Source: Gordonia sp. KTR9
Lineage (GTDB): Bacteria; Actinomycetota; Actinomycetes; Mycobacteriales; Mycobacteriaceae
Length of the DNA stretch: 64,000 nt
Direction of reading: 5' to 3'
NCBI RefSeq assembly: GCF_000143885.2
Contig: NC_018581.1
Coordinates: forward strand, 1,984,001 to 2,048,000
The notes below the pieces were generated by a model, which made no database searches, was not told where the DNA came from, and saw only the letters and a list, made by a program, of their open reading frames with translations. Shown piece after piece: positions 25,885 through 36,644 of the stretch; positions within the stretch are counted from its first letter, which is position 1; the number at the start of each line of letters is the position of its first letter. The position numbers and the translations under genes were made by a program.

Positions 25885-26553
25885 TCAGTGCTGCCAGAAG
25901 TCGGTGACCGACAGGCCCACGTCTCGCAAGAGGGTTCGGACCAGCGGCAGGCCGATGCCGATGACCGACGACGGGTCGCCCTCGATGCGTTCGACCAGCC
26001 AGCCGCCGAGGCCGTCGAGCGTGAAGGCGCCGGCGACCTGCAGCGGTTCGCCGCTGGCGACGTACCGGTGGATCACGTCGTCGTCCGCATCGGCGAAATG
26101 GATGGTCGTGGAGCTGGTGCCGCCGGCGGTGTCGGGGAGGTCCAACCGGATCAGGTGGTGTCCGGTCAGCAGGGCCGCGCTACGGCCGCGCATGTCCGAC
26201 CACTGCGCGACAGCGCGTTCGGGTGTGTGCGGCTTGCCCAGGAGCTGATCGCCCAGATGGAGCATCGAGTCACAGCCGATGACCGCCACCGGGTTGCCGG
26301 AGCCGGCGAGCTCGGCGATCTCCGGAAGTGCCGCGACGGCCTCTGCCTTGGCCCGGGCCAGTTCGGCGACGACCACGTCTGCCGGCGTGGAGTCGGGGAG
26401 CGAGGCGAGGAGCGCATCCTCGTCGACGTCCGACACACGCACGACCGGCTCGACACCCGCCGCCCGCAGGATGCGGAGCCGAGCGGGGGAGGCCGAGCCG
26501 AGGACGAAGATCGGGCCGGAGGAACCCGGCCCGATCTCAGATGGAGGCGTCAC
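25885..26553 (-). CDS. maf: Maf-like nucleotide pyrophosphatase
   Basis: 222 aa. FVLGSASPARLRILRAAGVEP carries the Maf S-A-S-P-x-R substrate loop; VIGCDSMLHLGDQLLGKP has the catalytic Asp (CDS) and DGLGGWLVERIEGDPSSVIGIGLP the later conserved block. Maf proteins hydrolyse non-canonical or excess (d)NTPs to monophosphates. GTG start at 26553, 2 bp after the accE5 stop. Last gene of the accD5-accE5-maf unit, the order known from mycobacteria. Confidence 0.92.
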   Translation of the reverse strand: MTPPSEIGPGSSGPIFVLGSASPARLRILRAAGVEPVVRVSDVDEDALLASLPDSTPADVVVAELARAKAEAVAALPEIAELAGSGNPVAVIGCDSMLHLGDQLLGKPHTPERAVAQWSDMRGRSAALLTGHHLIRLDLPDTAGGTSSTTIHFADADDDVIHRYVASGEPLQVAGAFTLDGLGGWLVERIEGDPSSVIGIGLPLVRTLLRDVGLSVTDFWQH

Positions 26554-26555
26554 AG

Positions 26556-26803
26556 TCAGTAGCGCAGGTTGGTGAAACTCCCCGGACCGCCCCACTGAGG
26601 ACGCAGCCGGTCGATCGGCCGGCCCCAGTCGTTGCGCGTCGAGGGCTCGGAGTCACCGCCGCCCGAGCCGGCACCGGCGAGGACGGTCACCAGCACCGCG
26701 AGGTCCTCGTCGGTCGGATTGCCGCCGACGACGGTGAGGAACGGACGCTCGGACTTCGAGTCTTCGCTCACGGGATTCTCGCTCTCGGGATTACCGGCTG
26801 ATG

Positions 26804-26807
<4 letters not shown>
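26556..26807 (-). CDS. accE5: Acyl-CoA carboxylase epsilon subunit AccE5
   Basis: 83 aa. The C-terminal core [21 protein letters not shown] and the end [23 protein letters not shown] are the AccE/PccX signature that binds the beta subunit and stimulates the carboxylase. GTG start at 26807 overlaps the accD5 stop by 4 bp. The N-terminal region before the core is only about 20 residues, against roughly 100 in M. tuberculosis AccE5, so this is the short streptomycete-like form. Confidence 0.9.
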
Positions 26808-28432
<1,625 letters not shown>

Positions 28433-28590
28433 GACTGACGATGCTAACTACCCAGGTGTGAGCCAAGTCAACCGGATCAACGTGAGATATCCCTCAGGTT
28501 TCCGAGCGATCGGTCGGTGCGGTGGCCGCATCTCGTCGAAACAGGCGGTACCCGACCGTGTCACCGCGGCGGACAGTAGGTTCGTTGTCC

Positions 28591-29382
28591 ATGACTCTCG
28601 ACGCAGATCTGCTCCGCACCCGTCTCGCCGGCACCCGCTGGGACCGGATCGAGGTGGTCGAGTCGACCGGCTCGACGAACGCCGACCTGGTGTCGCGGGC
28701 AGCCACCGAGAGCATCGGCGGCACCGTGCGGATCACCACCGACCAGACCGCCGGGCGCGGTCGCCACGCCCGGACGTGGACGGCGCCAGCCGGGACGCAG
28801 CTGGCCATGTCGGCGGCGATCGACGTCGCCGACCACACCGAGGACCTGGGCTGGCTGTCGCTGCTGGCAGGTCTCGCCGCGGTGCAGGGCGTCGACGAGG
28901 CGGTGGGAGTGCGTCCGACGCTCAAGTGGCCGAACGACGTCCTGATCGACGGCAAGAAGGTCGCCGGGATCCTCTCCGAGTACACCCGTTCCGAGCACGC
29001 CCCGTCCGGGCCGGGAGGAGTGGCGGTGATCGGCACCGGACTCAACACCACGATGGCGGCGGATCAGCTGCCGGTCCCGACCGCGACCTCGCTCCGGCTG
29101 GCGACCGGCCGCGAGGTACCGCTGACCGAGCTCGCCGCGTCGTACCTGCGGGCCCTGTCGGACCTGCTCGACCTCTGGCCGCACGATCTGGACGGGCTGG
29201 CAGCGCGGTACCGCGACAGCAGCGACACCATCGGCCGCAGTGTGCGGCTGGTCCTGCCCGGCGATCGTGAGGTCATCGGCACCGCGACCGGTGTCGACCA
29301 CTCCGGCCGGATCATCGTCGACGCCGACGGTCAGCAGGTGGTCGCCGCCGCGGGCGACGTCACCCATCTTCGGCCGGAGTGA
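28591..29382 (+). CDS. birA: Biotin--[acetyl-CoA-carboxylase] ligase BirA (no DNA-binding domain)
   Basis: 263 aa. Biotinyl-AMP loop GRGRHAR at residues 55-61, KWPNDVLIDGKKVAGIL, GLN in VIGTGLNTT, and the small C-terminal SH3-like domain. There is no N-terminal helix-turn-helix, so it is a monofunctional enzyme and not a repressor. It attaches biotin to AccA3. Divergent from accD5 with 158 bp between, the same pairing as in mycobacteria. Confidence 0.95.
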   Translation: MTLDADLLRTRLAGTRWDRIEVVESTGSTNADLVSRAATESIGGTVRITTDQTAGRGRHARTWTAPAGTQLAMSAAIDVADHTEDLGWLSLLAGLAAVQGVDEAVGVRPTLKWPNDVLIDGKKVAGILSEYTRSEHAPSGPGGVAVIGTGLNTTMAADQLPVPTATSLRLATGREVPLTELAASYLRALSDLLDLWPHDLDGLAARYRDSSDTIGRSVRLVLPGDREVIGTATGVDHSGRIIVDADGQQVVAAAGDVTHLRPE

Positions 29383-29465
29383 CTTCGACTCGGCTCGTCG
29401 ACCTCGACGCGCTCCTTCGTCGCTTGCTCGGCCCGACGGCTGCGCTCCTCGCCGGCTCAGCCGGC
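29383..29465. repeat. Intergenic repeat-like block and palindrome at convergent gene ends
   Basis: Between the birA stop and the convergent membrane-protein stop, the DNA repeats GCTCGTCG/CGCTCCTTCG/GCTTGCTCGG-like words, akin to the 36-bp repeat at 2795-2902. It ends in the palindrome GCCGGCTCAGCCGGC (29451-29465), which spans the stop codon of the minus-strand gene. Likely transcription end for both genes. Confidence 0.55.
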
Positions 29466-30074
29466 GGTGGACTGCAGGCTCTTGCCGGCCATGGCCGGGA
29501 TGATCGTCAGCGACGGGAGACCGATCACCAGGTGCACGATCGCGGTCTCGATGCCCACCGAGATCTGGTTGTAGGTCAGGATCGGGATCAGCACCGCCGC
29601 CACGAGCAGCAGGCCGACGATCCAGCGGTAGAACTGGTCCGGGGACGGCGTGATGAGGTGCAGGACGTACCAGAGCGCACCGGCGGCGAGCGCGCACAGG
29701 AAGCCGACGACGCCGAACCAGAGTTCGCTGGCGGCCACCGGGTTCCACACGCCGAGCTTGCCCGACTCGTTCACCTTCTCGACGAACGCGGAGATGATCC
29801 AGGCCACCAGCCAGGCGGCCAGACCGGTCACCACACCGGTCATGACCACGCCGCCGGCGAACGTGACGGGGTTGATGTCCGGACCACGACGAGGTTTCGC
29901 CGGCCGGCCCTGCTCGTAGCCGCCCTGGTTGTAGCCGGCCTGGCCCGCGTACGGATCGGCCGCGTAGGGATCTCTCGCATACGGGTCGTTCTGACTGCTG
30001 TAGGCCCGTGACTCGGGGGTGTAGCCGGACTCGTAGCGCGCGGTCCGAGGGTCACGGGGATCCTGGTAGCTCAT
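29457..30074 (-). CDS. Membrane protein with Tyr/Gln-rich cytoplasmic N-terminus (DUF6069-like)
   Basis: 205 aa. Residues 1-65 are low-complexity (DPYARDPYAADPYAGQ type repeats rich in Tyr, Asp, Gln, Gly), then four transmembrane segments: GVVMTGVVTGLAAWLVAWI, SELWFGVVGFLCALAAGALW, FYRWIVGLLLVAAVLIPIL and AIVHLVIGLPSLTIIPAMAG. The family assignment (DUF6069) is a recollection, moderate at best. No enzyme motif. The DPYAxDPYA repeats resemble tails of mycobacterial divisome and wall proteins, so a structural membrane role is possible. Confidence 0.72.
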   Translation of the reverse strand: MSYQDPRDPRTARYESGYTPESRAYSSQNDPYARDPYAADPYAGQAGYNQGGYEQGRPAKPRRGPDINPVTFAGGVVMTGVVTGLAAWLVAWIISAFVEKVNESGKLGVWNPVAASELWFGVVGFLCALAAGALWYVLHLITPSPDQFYRWIVGLLLVAAVLIPILTYNQISVGIETAIVHLVIGLPSLTIIPAMAGKSLQSTAG

Positions 30075-30281
30075 GGCGTTCTCCTCGCCGGCCGGTTCTC
30101 GAAGCCGATGGTCGGATCCGGTGTCGGTCGGATCAGGTGTGTGGGCCTGGCATGCTCAACTGCACGTCGACGGCGGTCGTCTGCGTGCAGTCTACTCAGG
30201 CCCGGCCGCGATCCGGAGGCGTCCGTGCCGCGTTTACGCGGGTGGGCCCCGGTGGGGCCGGTGCCGTTTATGCTGAGCCGC

Positions 30282-30887
30282 ATGGCCTATCCGCGGGAGA
30301 ACCTGGCACCGGGTGAGCGTGTCGTCCTCCATCGACATCCGCACTGGAAGTGCCTGTTGGGGCCGTTTCTGCTGTTCGCGATCGTGACCGCCGCCGCGGG
30401 CGTACTACTCGGCGTCATCGCCTCGTCGTCGTTGCGGTCGACACCGCAGACCGTCCTGCTCATCGTCGTCGCGGTGGTCTGGGCGGCCGGCTTCTGCTGG
30501 TACTTCATTCGCCCGTTGTTGGCCTGGAAGACAACGCATTTCGTGCTCACCGACCGACGGGTGATGTTTCGCAACGGCATCGTCACCCGGTCGGGGATCG
30601 ACATCCCGATCCGTCGGATCAACACCGTCGAGTTCCGGCACGGCCTCGTCGACCGGATGCTGCGCACCGGCACCCTGGTCATCGAATCGGCATCCGACGA
30701 GCCGCTGTCCTTCGACGACATCCCGCAGGTGGAGAGGGTGCATGCGCTGCTCTACCACGAGGTGCTCGACGTGCACGACGACGAAGGTCATACGTGGGAG
30801 GGACGCCGGCGCGACTCCTATGACCAGCCCGGCGCCGGTACCGCTCCCACCGGGGACCGGTCCGATCGCGGGGGGCGTGACCGATGA
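30282..30887 (+). CDS. Membrane protein with bacterial PH (bPH2) domain
   Basis: 201 aa. Two transmembrane helices (CLLGPFLLFAIVTAAAGVLLG and TVLLIVVAVVWAAGFCWYF), then a bPH2-type domain starting THFVLTDRRVMFRNGIVTRSGIDIPIRRINTVE, the YdbS/YdbT signature. The C-terminal 25 residues are polar. It is the equivalent of Rv3278c, which in M. tuberculosis also follows birA. Here its stop overlaps the start of a response regulator gene (ATGA), linking it to a two-component system. Confidence 0.88.
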   Translation: MAYPRENLAPGERVVLHRHPHWKCLLGPFLLFAIVTAAAGVLLGVIASSSLRSTPQTVLLIVVAVVWAAGFCWYFIRPLLAWKTTHFVLTDRRVMFRNGIVTRSGIDIPIRRINTVEFRHGLVDRMLRTGTLVIESASDEPLSFDDIPQVERVHALLYHEVLDVHDDEGHTWEGRRRDSYDQPGAGTAPTGDRSDRGGRDR

Positions 30888-31558
30888 CCACCGTGTTGCT
30901 CGCCGAGGACGACGCCGCGATCGCCGAGCCGCTCGCGCGGGCACTGACGCGCGAGGGCTACGGCTGCGAAGTCGTCTCGACCGGCGCCGACGCCCTCGAG
31001 AAGGCCCTGGACACCCGCTACGAGTTGCTCATCCTCGACCTCGGACTCCCGGTCCTCGACGGCCTGGAGGTGTGCCGGCGGGTGCGCGCCCAACGTCCCG
31101 CGCTGGCCGTGCTGATGTTGACCGCGCGCACCGACGAGGTGGACTTCGTGGTCGGACTCGATGCCGGTGCCGACGACTACGTCGGCAAACCGTTCCGCCT
31201 GGCCGAACTGCTGGCCCGGGTGCGCGCCCTGCTGCGGCGTCGCCAGCCCGGCGACGTGGTGCTCGAGGGCGGTGCCCTGCGCCTGGACGCACGCGCGCGG
31301 CGCGTCCTGGTGAACGGGCACGATCTCACCCTCGCGAACCGGGAGTTCGACCTCCTGCGCTTCCTGATGGAACGCGCCGGTGAGGTGGTGACCCGGGAGG
31401 AGATCCTCACCGAGGTGTGGGGTTCGGCCGACCTGCGGTCGTCGAAGACCCTCGACATGCACATCTCCTGGTTGCGCCGGAAGATCGGCGACGACCGCCA
31501 CGATCGTCCTCGCCACATCGTGACCGTGCGCGGCGTCGGCTTCCGCTTCGACTCGTAG
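30884..31558 (+). CDS. OmpR/PhoB family response regulator
   Basis: 224 aa. Receiver domain: acidic pocket AEDD at 7-10, phosphoacceptor D52 (LILDLGLPVLDG), conserved Thr in LMLTARTD and Lys in VGKPFRL. A winged helix-turn-helix output domain follows from about residue 128 (VNGHDLTLANREFDLLRFLM and RRKIGDDRHDRPRHIVTVRGVGF). Transcriptionally coupled to the PH-domain gene before and the kinase gene after (5 bp). Target genes unknown. Confidence 0.9.
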   Translation: MTTVLLAEDDAAIAEPLARALTREGYGCEVVSTGADALEKALDTRYELLILDLGLPVLDGLEVCRRVRAQRPALAVLMLTARTDEVDFVVGLDAGADDYVGKPFRLAELLARVRALLRRRQPGDVVLEGGALRLDARARRVLVNGHDLTLANREFDLLRFLMERAGEVVTREEILTEVWGSADLRSSKTLDMHISWLRRKIGDDRHDRPRHIVTVRGVGFRFDS

Positions 31559-31563
31559 CAGTC

Positions 31564-32961
31564 ATGCGCCGTCGCCTGCTCACCACCACGATCGCCGTCC
31601 TGCTGGCGGTCGGTGGTCTGCTGGGTATCCCGCTGAGCGTCGTCGCGTGGTGGTGGGTGGCCGAGAACGCCCATCAAGACCTCGACAACCGGCTCAAGAT
31701 CGTCGCCGACCAGCTGATCCGGCAGGAGGGTGCCGACGGCCGGATCCCGCCGGAATCGCTCGACCGCGACGCCTTCGAGCTGCTGCTGCCGCCGAACGGC
31801 CGCCTGACGGTCACCTTCCCCGACCCCACCGGGACCCCGCAGCGCACGGTCGTGGGTGCCGAGATCGACGGTTCACGCCTGTCGGAGTCGATCGCGCTGG
31901 GTGCCGCGGGGACACTGACCCTGTCGATACCGCGGGACGAGGTGCGCAACGACCAGTTCACCGCGGCCTCGATCGTCGCCATCATCGTCGTCGCGTCCGT
32001 CATCGGCGGCACGGTGGTCGCCGCGGTCACCGCGGGACGGATCGTCGACCCCCTCACCGACCTCGCGAACCGTGCCGCGACCATGGGCCGGGGCGATTTC
32101 CGGACGCAGTGGAAGATGTACGGCATCGCCGAACTCGACCGGGTCTCACGGGCGCTGGCCGACGCGAACGCCGAACTCGCCCTGCGTCTCGAACGCGAGC
32201 GGGAGGTCGCCGGCGACGCCTCGCACCAGCTCCGCAGCCGCCTCACCGCGATCCAGCTGCGTCTGGAGGAACTCACCCTGCACGACGATCCGGCCGTGGT
32301 CACCGAAGCCGAGGCAGCGCTCGATCAGATAGAACGGCTCGCCTGCGAGCTCGACGACCTGGTCGAGGCATCACGCGCCGACGAGCCCGCCCCGGTGTTC
32401 GTGGACGTGTCGGGCATGCTCACCACCCTGGTCGGGGACTTCCGGCAGGTCTTCGAGGCGCGGGGTCGCGAGCTGGTCGTCACCTTCGACGGCGTGCCGC
32501 ATGCGTTGACCTCCAACCCGGGCCGGCTCCGGGAGGCGGTCAGCGTGCTCGTCGACAACGCGCTGCACCACGGCCGCGGGACCTGCCGGATCCACGTGGG
32601 CACACTGCCCGCGGGCGACCTGGTGCGCATCACCGTCGCGGACGAGGGCGACGGGGTGGCCGACGAGATTGCCGCCCACATCTTCCGCCGGGGCTTCTCC
32701 GGCGGCGGCCGGCCGGGTGCGGGCCGCAGCGGGGTCGGACTCTCCCTGGCCCGGGCGCTCATCGAATCCGACGGGGGACGGCTCGAACTCACCGTCCGCC
32801 GGCCCCCGGTCTTCGCGATCGTCGTGCCCGCCCGGCTGGTCACCGGACGCGAGCACTTCGGCACCGACCGCGGCGACACCGAACTCGCCGTCGGCATCGA
32901 CGAGAAGTCAGGCCGGTCCGCCGACTCCGGCGTCAGGCGTGACCGAGTTCCTCATCGTTGA
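31564..32961 (+). CDS. Membrane sensor histidine kinase
   Basis: 465 aa. Two transmembrane segments (about 8-30 and 136-157) flank a roughly 105-residue extracytoplasmic sensor rich in acidic and Pro residues. HAMP linker near 158-210, HisKA box with H221 in GDASHQLRSRLTAIQLRLEEL, N-box DNALHHGRG, G1 VADEGDGV, G2 GRSGVGLSLARAL. The H-box resembles the kinases of cell-envelope systems in actinobacteria. Its C-terminal 30 residues overlap the 3' end of the convergent GtrA gene by 29 bp. Confidence 0.9.
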   Translation: MRRRLLTTTIAVLLAVGGLLGIPLSVVAWWWVAENAHQDLDNRLKIVADQLIRQEGADGRIPPESLDRDAFELLLPPNGRLTVTFPDPTGTPQRTVVGAEIDGSRLSESIALGAAGTLTLSIPRDEVRNDQFTAASIVAIIVVASVIGGTVVAAVTAGRIVDPLTDLANRAATMGRGDFRTQWKMYGIAELDRVSRALADANAELALRLEREREVAGDASHQLRSRLTAIQLRLEELTLHDDPAVVTEAEAALDQIERLACELDDLVEASRADEPAPVFVDVSGMLTTLVGDFRQVFEARGRELVVTFDGVPHALTSNPGRLREAVSVLVDNALHHGRGTCRIHVGTLPAGDLVRITVADEGDGVADEIAAHIFRRGFSGGGRPGAGRSGVGLSLARALIESDGGRLELTVRRPPVFAIVVPARLVTGREHFGTDRGDTELAVGIDEKSGRSADSGVRRDRVPHR

Positions 32962-33493
32962 GTTCGGCGAGCGAGGGATGCAGGTCGGTGGACCCCGCGT
33001 CGCCTCCGCGGAGCTGCTCCTCGGGAAACGCGAACTTGCGCAGCGCCCAGAACCGGAACGCCATCTGCATCAGATTGCCGATGATGTAGCCGAGCACGAA
33101 GTCGATGATCACGATCTCGGACACGCTGAGGTTGGAGCGCATGTCGAAGACGTTGTTGGCGACGAACAGCGGTGCCGCCTGCAGGATCACGCCGATGCCG
33201 CTGATGGCGAAGAACAGCATCGCCTCGTGGTGCCGCTCGCGGCCGCCGCGGTTCTTGAACGCCCACTCGCGATTGAGTACGTAGCTCAGGATCGTGGCCA
33301 GGACGCCGGCGATGACCTTGGCGATCACCGGTTTCGTCTCGAGGACCGTGAGGCTCAGGCTGTAGAAGATCGCGAGGTCGAAGACGAAGGTAGTGCCGCC
33401 GACCATCGCGAACTTGATCAGTTCGTGGTGCCGCATCACGAGCCGACGAGCCGGCGCTGGGAGGCGGGCGATCATCTCGTCGATCAATGGCAC
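32933..33493 (-). CDS. GtrA family membrane protein
   Basis: 186 aa, GTG start chosen at 33493 (an ATG lies at 33475; upstream codons would reach into purK). Four transmembrane segments typical of GtrA/DPMS domains: FAMVGGTTFVFDLAIFYSL, VIAGVLATILSYVLNREWAF, AMLFFAISGIGVILQAAPLFV and EIVIIDFVLGYIIGNLMQMAF. GtrA proteins help flip or use polyprenyl-linked sugars; in mycobacteria such proteins act with arabinogalactan or lipoarabinomannan synthesis. Equivalent to Rv3277, next to purK as here, and close to the linker-sugar genes. Confidence 0.88.
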   Translation of the reverse strand: MPLIDEMIARLPAPARRLVMRHHELIKFAMVGGTTFVFDLAIFYSLSLTVLETKPVIAKVIAGVLATILSYVLNREWAFKNRGGRERHHEAMLFFAISGIGVILQAAPLFVANNVFDMRSNLSVSEIVIIDFVLGYIIGNLMQMAFRFWALRKFAFPEEQLRGGDAGSTDLHPSLAELNDEELGHA

Positions 33494-33570
33494 AAGATCC
33501 GAGTGTACGAAACGACAACCGCCGGGCACTTCCTGGGCGGTTGTGCGAATGACGCCGACCACATGCCACG

Positions 33571-34872
33571 ATGGTTCGCGTGAATCCACGCGAGCAGGTC
33601 GACGGCGCCGTGGCCCCGTCGTCGCAGGTGCCGCCGGTGCCCGACACCGGACGCGCGAACGGCGGGTCGTCGGGGATGCCGACCGTCACCATGATCGGCG
33701 GCGGCCAGCTCGCTCGGATGACCCATCAGGCGGCCATCGCCCTCGGCCAGTGCCTGCGCGTGCTGGCCGCCTCGGAGGCCGATCCGGCGGCACAGGTCAG
33801 TGCCGACATCGTCCTCGGGTCCCACGACGACCTCGATGACCTGCGCCGCGCCGCGGCCGGGTCGGTCGCCCTGACCTTCGACCACGAAGGCGTCCCGCTG
33901 GAGCATCTCCGCGCGCTCGAAGCCGAGGGCGTCGCCGTTCTCCCGCCGCCGGCCGCACTGCATTTCGCGCAGGACAAGCTCGCGATGCGTGTCCGGCTGG
34001 CCGAACTCGGCCTGCCGGTGCCCGATTTCGCCGACCTGTCCGGAGATCGCGCGGCGGCCCGCTCACGTCTGATCGAGTTCGGCGAGGCCAACGACTGGGC
34101 CATCGTCGTGAAGGCGGTGCGCGGAGGCTACGACGGACGCGGTGTGTGGCTCGTCGACGGTGCGCAGGACGCACTCGCCGTCTTCGACGACCATCCCGAG
34201 GACGCGCCGGCGCTGCTCGCCGAACAGAAGGTGCCGATGCGGCGCGAGCTCTCGGCGATGATCGCCCGGTCGCCGTTCGGCCAGGGCGGGGCGTGGCCGG
34301 TGGTCGAGACCATCCAGCGCAACGGTCAATGCGCCGTCGTCCTGGCGCCCGCACCCGGGCTCGACGACGAGGTCGCCGCCTGCGCACAGCAGATGGCGCT
34401 GCGACTGGCAGACGAGCTCGGCGTGGTCGGTGTGATGGCGATGGAACTCTTCGAGACCGTGGACGGCGAGCTGGTCGTCAACGAGCTGGCGATGCGTCCG
34501 CACAACAGCGGGCACTGGACGATGGACGGGGCGGTGACCTCGCAGTTCGAGCAGCACCTTCGCGCGGTCCTCGACTATCCGCTCGGCAGCACGGTGCCGA
34601 GCGCACCGATGACCGTGATGGCCAACATCCTCGGCGCACCGGACGCGCCGGCGATGTCGATGGACGAGCGGCTGCACCATCTGATGGCCCGGATGCCCGA
34701 GGCCAAGGTGCACCTCTACGGCAAGGGCGAGCGACCCGATCGCAAGATCGGGCATGTGAACATCGTGGGGCGCGAAGGGGATTCGCCGGAATCGGTACGC
34801 GAACGCGCCGAGCGGGCGGCCCAGTGGATGTCGCGGGCGACGTGGACCGACGGATGGGATGAACATTCATGA
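33571..34872 (+). CDS. purK: N5-carboxyaminoimidazole ribonucleotide synthase PurK
   Basis: 433-aa ATP-grasp enzyme of purine synthesis: AIR + ATP + bicarbonate to N5-[21 protein letters not shown] opens the biotin-carboxylase-like fold; [14 protein letters not shown] and [16 protein letters not shown] are ATP-grasp blocks; [28 protein letters not shown] sequence (around residues 295-315) closes the active site. The 35-residue N-terminal extension resembles that of mycobacterial PurK, so I keep the ATG at 33571. Coupled to purE by ATGA. Confidence 0.95.
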   Translation: MVRVNPREQVDGAVAPSSQVPPVPDTGRANGGSSGMPTVTMIGGGQLARMTHQAAIALGQCLRVLAASEADPAAQVSADIVLGSHDDLDDLRRAAAGSVALTFDHEGVPLEHLRALEAEGVAVLPPPAALHFAQDKLAMRVRLAELGLPVPDFADLSGDRAAARSRLIEFGEANDWAIVVKAVRGGYDGRGVWLVDGAQDALAVFDDHPEDAPALLAEQKVPMRRELSAMIARSPFGQGGAWPVVETIQRNGQCAVVLAPAPGLDDEVAACAQQMALRLADELGVVGVMAMELFETVDGELVVNELAMRPHNSGHWTMDGAVTSQFEQHLRAVLDYPLGSTVPSAPMTVMANILGAPDAPAMSMDERLHHLMARMPEAKVHLYGKGERPDRKIGHVNIVGREGDSPESVRERAERAAQWMSRATWTDGWDEHS

Positions 34873-35381
34873 GTGAGACACACGGCCCGCGGGTGGGCCT
34901 GATCATGGGCAGCGATTCGGACTGGCCGACGATGAAGGCAGCCGCCGAGGCGCTCGCCGAGTTCGACGTGCCGTTCCAGGTAGGTGTCGTCTCGGCGCAC
35001 CGCACGCCGCAGCGCATGCTCGACTACGCGGCCGGTGCCGCCGACCACGGCATCGAGGTGATCATCGCGGGAGCCGGTGGCGCAGCTCATCTTCCGGGTA
35101 TGGTCGCCTCCGCGACGCCGTTGCCGGTGATCGGCGTGCCGGTACCGCTGCGGCACCTCGACGGACTGGATTCACTGCTGTCGATCGTGCAGATGCCCGC
35201 CGGTGTCCCGGTGGCGACCGTCTCGGTCGGTGGGGCCCGCAACGCCGGTCTGCTCGCGGTTCGTATCCTCGCGGCCGCCGACCCAGGGCTGCGCGCCCGG
35301 ATGGTCGAGTTCCAGCAGGGGCTCGAGCAGATGGTCCTCGACAAGGATGCGGCACTGCAGCAGGAATTGCTGGGGGAGTAG
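34869..35381 (+). CDS. purE: N5-CAIR mutase PurE
   Basis: 170 aa, class I PurE, converts N5-CAIR to CAIR after PurK. Conserved [35 protein letters not shown] (active-site SAHR), [14 protein letters not shown] and the [14 protein letters not shown] end. Start overlaps the purK stop by 4 bp, giving coupled expression of the two enzymes. Ends convergently 14 bp from the dienelactone-hydrolase-like gene. Confidence 0.97.
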   Translation: MSETHGPRVGLIMGSDSDWPTMKAAAEALAEFDVPFQVGVVSAHRTPQRMLDYAAGAADHGIEVIIAGAGGAAHLPGMVASATPLPVIGVPVPLRHLDGLDSLLSIVQMPAGVPVATVSVGGARNAGLLAVRILAAADPGLRARMVEFQQGLEQMVLDKDAALQQELLGE

Positions 35382-35395
35382 GACTCTCGTCGCGG

Positions 35396-36226
35396 TCAGG
35401 CCGTCGGCTGCAGGCCGAGTTTCTCGGTGAAGAAGGCGATGACCCGGTCGTAGGCCTCTCGCGTGGGTTGTCCCGGTTCGTCGCGCAGGTCCTCGGTGAG
35501 CACTGAATGTGGCCGCGGCAGCATCGAATCCGGGTTCGCGGACTCATCGGGTAGTTCGATGCCGATGAAGGCGTCGCCGAGGAGCTCCCGCAGATGAGCG
35601 AATCGGGCCTCCGGCACGAGCCGGTCGCCTCGGAAACGAAGACCCATCACCTTCAGACCCCGCGCGCAACGCGCTTGCACCAGTGCGAGATCCGACTCGC
35701 TCACGTCGATGGCGCGGGCGCGTCCGGGTAGCACCGCGAACGGCAGTGAGGGCTGGGACAACACCGGTGCGAGCATGCGGTCGTCGGTCGCCATCGCGAG
35801 CGCGAACCCGCCGGTGAAGCACATCCCGACCGCGCCGACCCCGGGCCCGCCGCACCGGTCGTGCTCGCGGGCGGCCAGCGCTCGCAACCACGACGCGACC
35901 GGGGATGTCTTGCCGGAGGCGAGGATGGTGAACTCGCGGGTGATGCACGCCCGGGCGATGGTGGTGAGCATGTTCGTGGCCGATCCGACGACGCCGAGAT
36001 TCTCCGGACGCGGGTCGCGACCGTCGACGCCGAACAACGAGGGGAGCACCGCGGTGGCCCCGGCGCCGGCGATGCGGCGACCGACGTCGGCGACCTTGGG
36101 ACTGATTCCCGGCATCTCGGCGATGACGATGACCGCCGGGCCACTACCGAGGCGATGCACTCGGCGGGTCGTCCCGCACAGCGTCACGTCCTCGGCGTCG
36201 AAGTCGTCGAGTGGATCGTCGGCCAT
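35396..36226 (-). CDS. Dienelactone hydrolase family protein
   Basis: 276 aa, alpha/beta hydrolase of the dienelactone hydrolase family. Nucleophile elbow GAVGMCFTGGFALA with C136 in place of Ser, as in true dienelactone hydrolases. AEMPGISPKVADVGRRIAGAGATAVLPSLFG is the family's N-terminal block. The catalytic Asp/His are expected around FRGDRLVPEARFAHL and near the C-terminus. The substrate is unknown; it is not near catechol genes. Lies 4 bp after the F420-type protein gene on the same strand. Confidence 0.85.
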   Translation of the reverse strand: MADDPLDDFDAEDVTLCGTTRRVHRLGSGPAVIVIAEMPGISPKVADVGRRIAGAGATAVLPSLFGVDGRDPRPENLGVVGSATNMLTTIARACITREFTILASGKTSPVASWLRALAAREHDRCGGPGVGAVGMCFTGGFALAMATDDRMLAPVLSQPSLPFAVLPGRARAIDVSESDLALVQARCARGLKVMGLRFRGDRLVPEARFAHLRELLGDAFIGIELPDESANPDSMLPRPHSVLTEDLRDEPGQPTREAYDRVIAFFTEKLGLQPTA

Positions 36227-36230
36227 GCGA

Positions 36231-36605
36231 TCACGCCCGGTGCAGGGTGCCGAGGAGCGCGGACTCGAACAGCCGCGCCGGGATGCGTGCACCACGCGCG
36301 ATGTCCGGTGAGTCGGAGGGCACCACCCGCGGACCCGTCACCCGGTAGTGCCGGTTCTTCCGGATCAGTCCGAAGCTGCCCGCGGCCTGCACGTTCCGGA
36401 CCCAATCGGTGTGCCGCCCGTAGGTGAGGATGATCGTGAGCCGGTCGCCGTCGACCCACGCGAGCACCGGGATGGAGTAGTGCCGACCGGACTTGCGGCC
36501 GACGTGCTCGACCATCGCGTACGGGGCCACGCGGGGTGCCCATTGTCGCTGGATCGGGTTCGTCACTCGCTTGTTGAGGCGGGCCACCGCGCGGGGAATT
36601 CGCAT
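36231..36605 (-). CDS. Deazaflavin (F420)-dependent nitroreductase family protein
   Basis: 124 aa, split beta-barrel of the Ddn/FDOR family. Typical blocks: MVEHVGRKSGRHYSIPVLAWVDGDRLTIILTYG and TDWVRNVQAAGSFGLIRKNRHYRVTGPRVV. Members bind cofactor F420 (or haem/fatty acids) and reduce quinones or xenobiotics; the RKSGRHYSIPV loop fits F420 phosphate binding. Clustered with the dienelactone-hydrolase-like gene 4 bp downstream. Which of the many small activities applies is not visible. Confidence 0.85.
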   Translation of the reverse strand: MRIPRAVARLNKRVTNPIQRQWAPRVAPYAMVEHVGRKSGRHYSIPVLAWVDGDRLTIILTYGRHTDWVRNVQAAGSFGLIRKNRHYRVTGPRVVPSDSPDIARGARIPARLFESALLGTLHRA

Positions 36606-36644
36606 GTCCCCACTGTGCCCGATCGGCGGCGCGCCCGCCGGGGT

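Noticed and set aside
30075..30281. tRNA, CRISPR or insertion sequence in the 207-bp divergent gap
   Set aside because: No cloverleaf, repeat-spacer pattern or terminal inverted repeats. Nothing beyond promoter-sized DNA.
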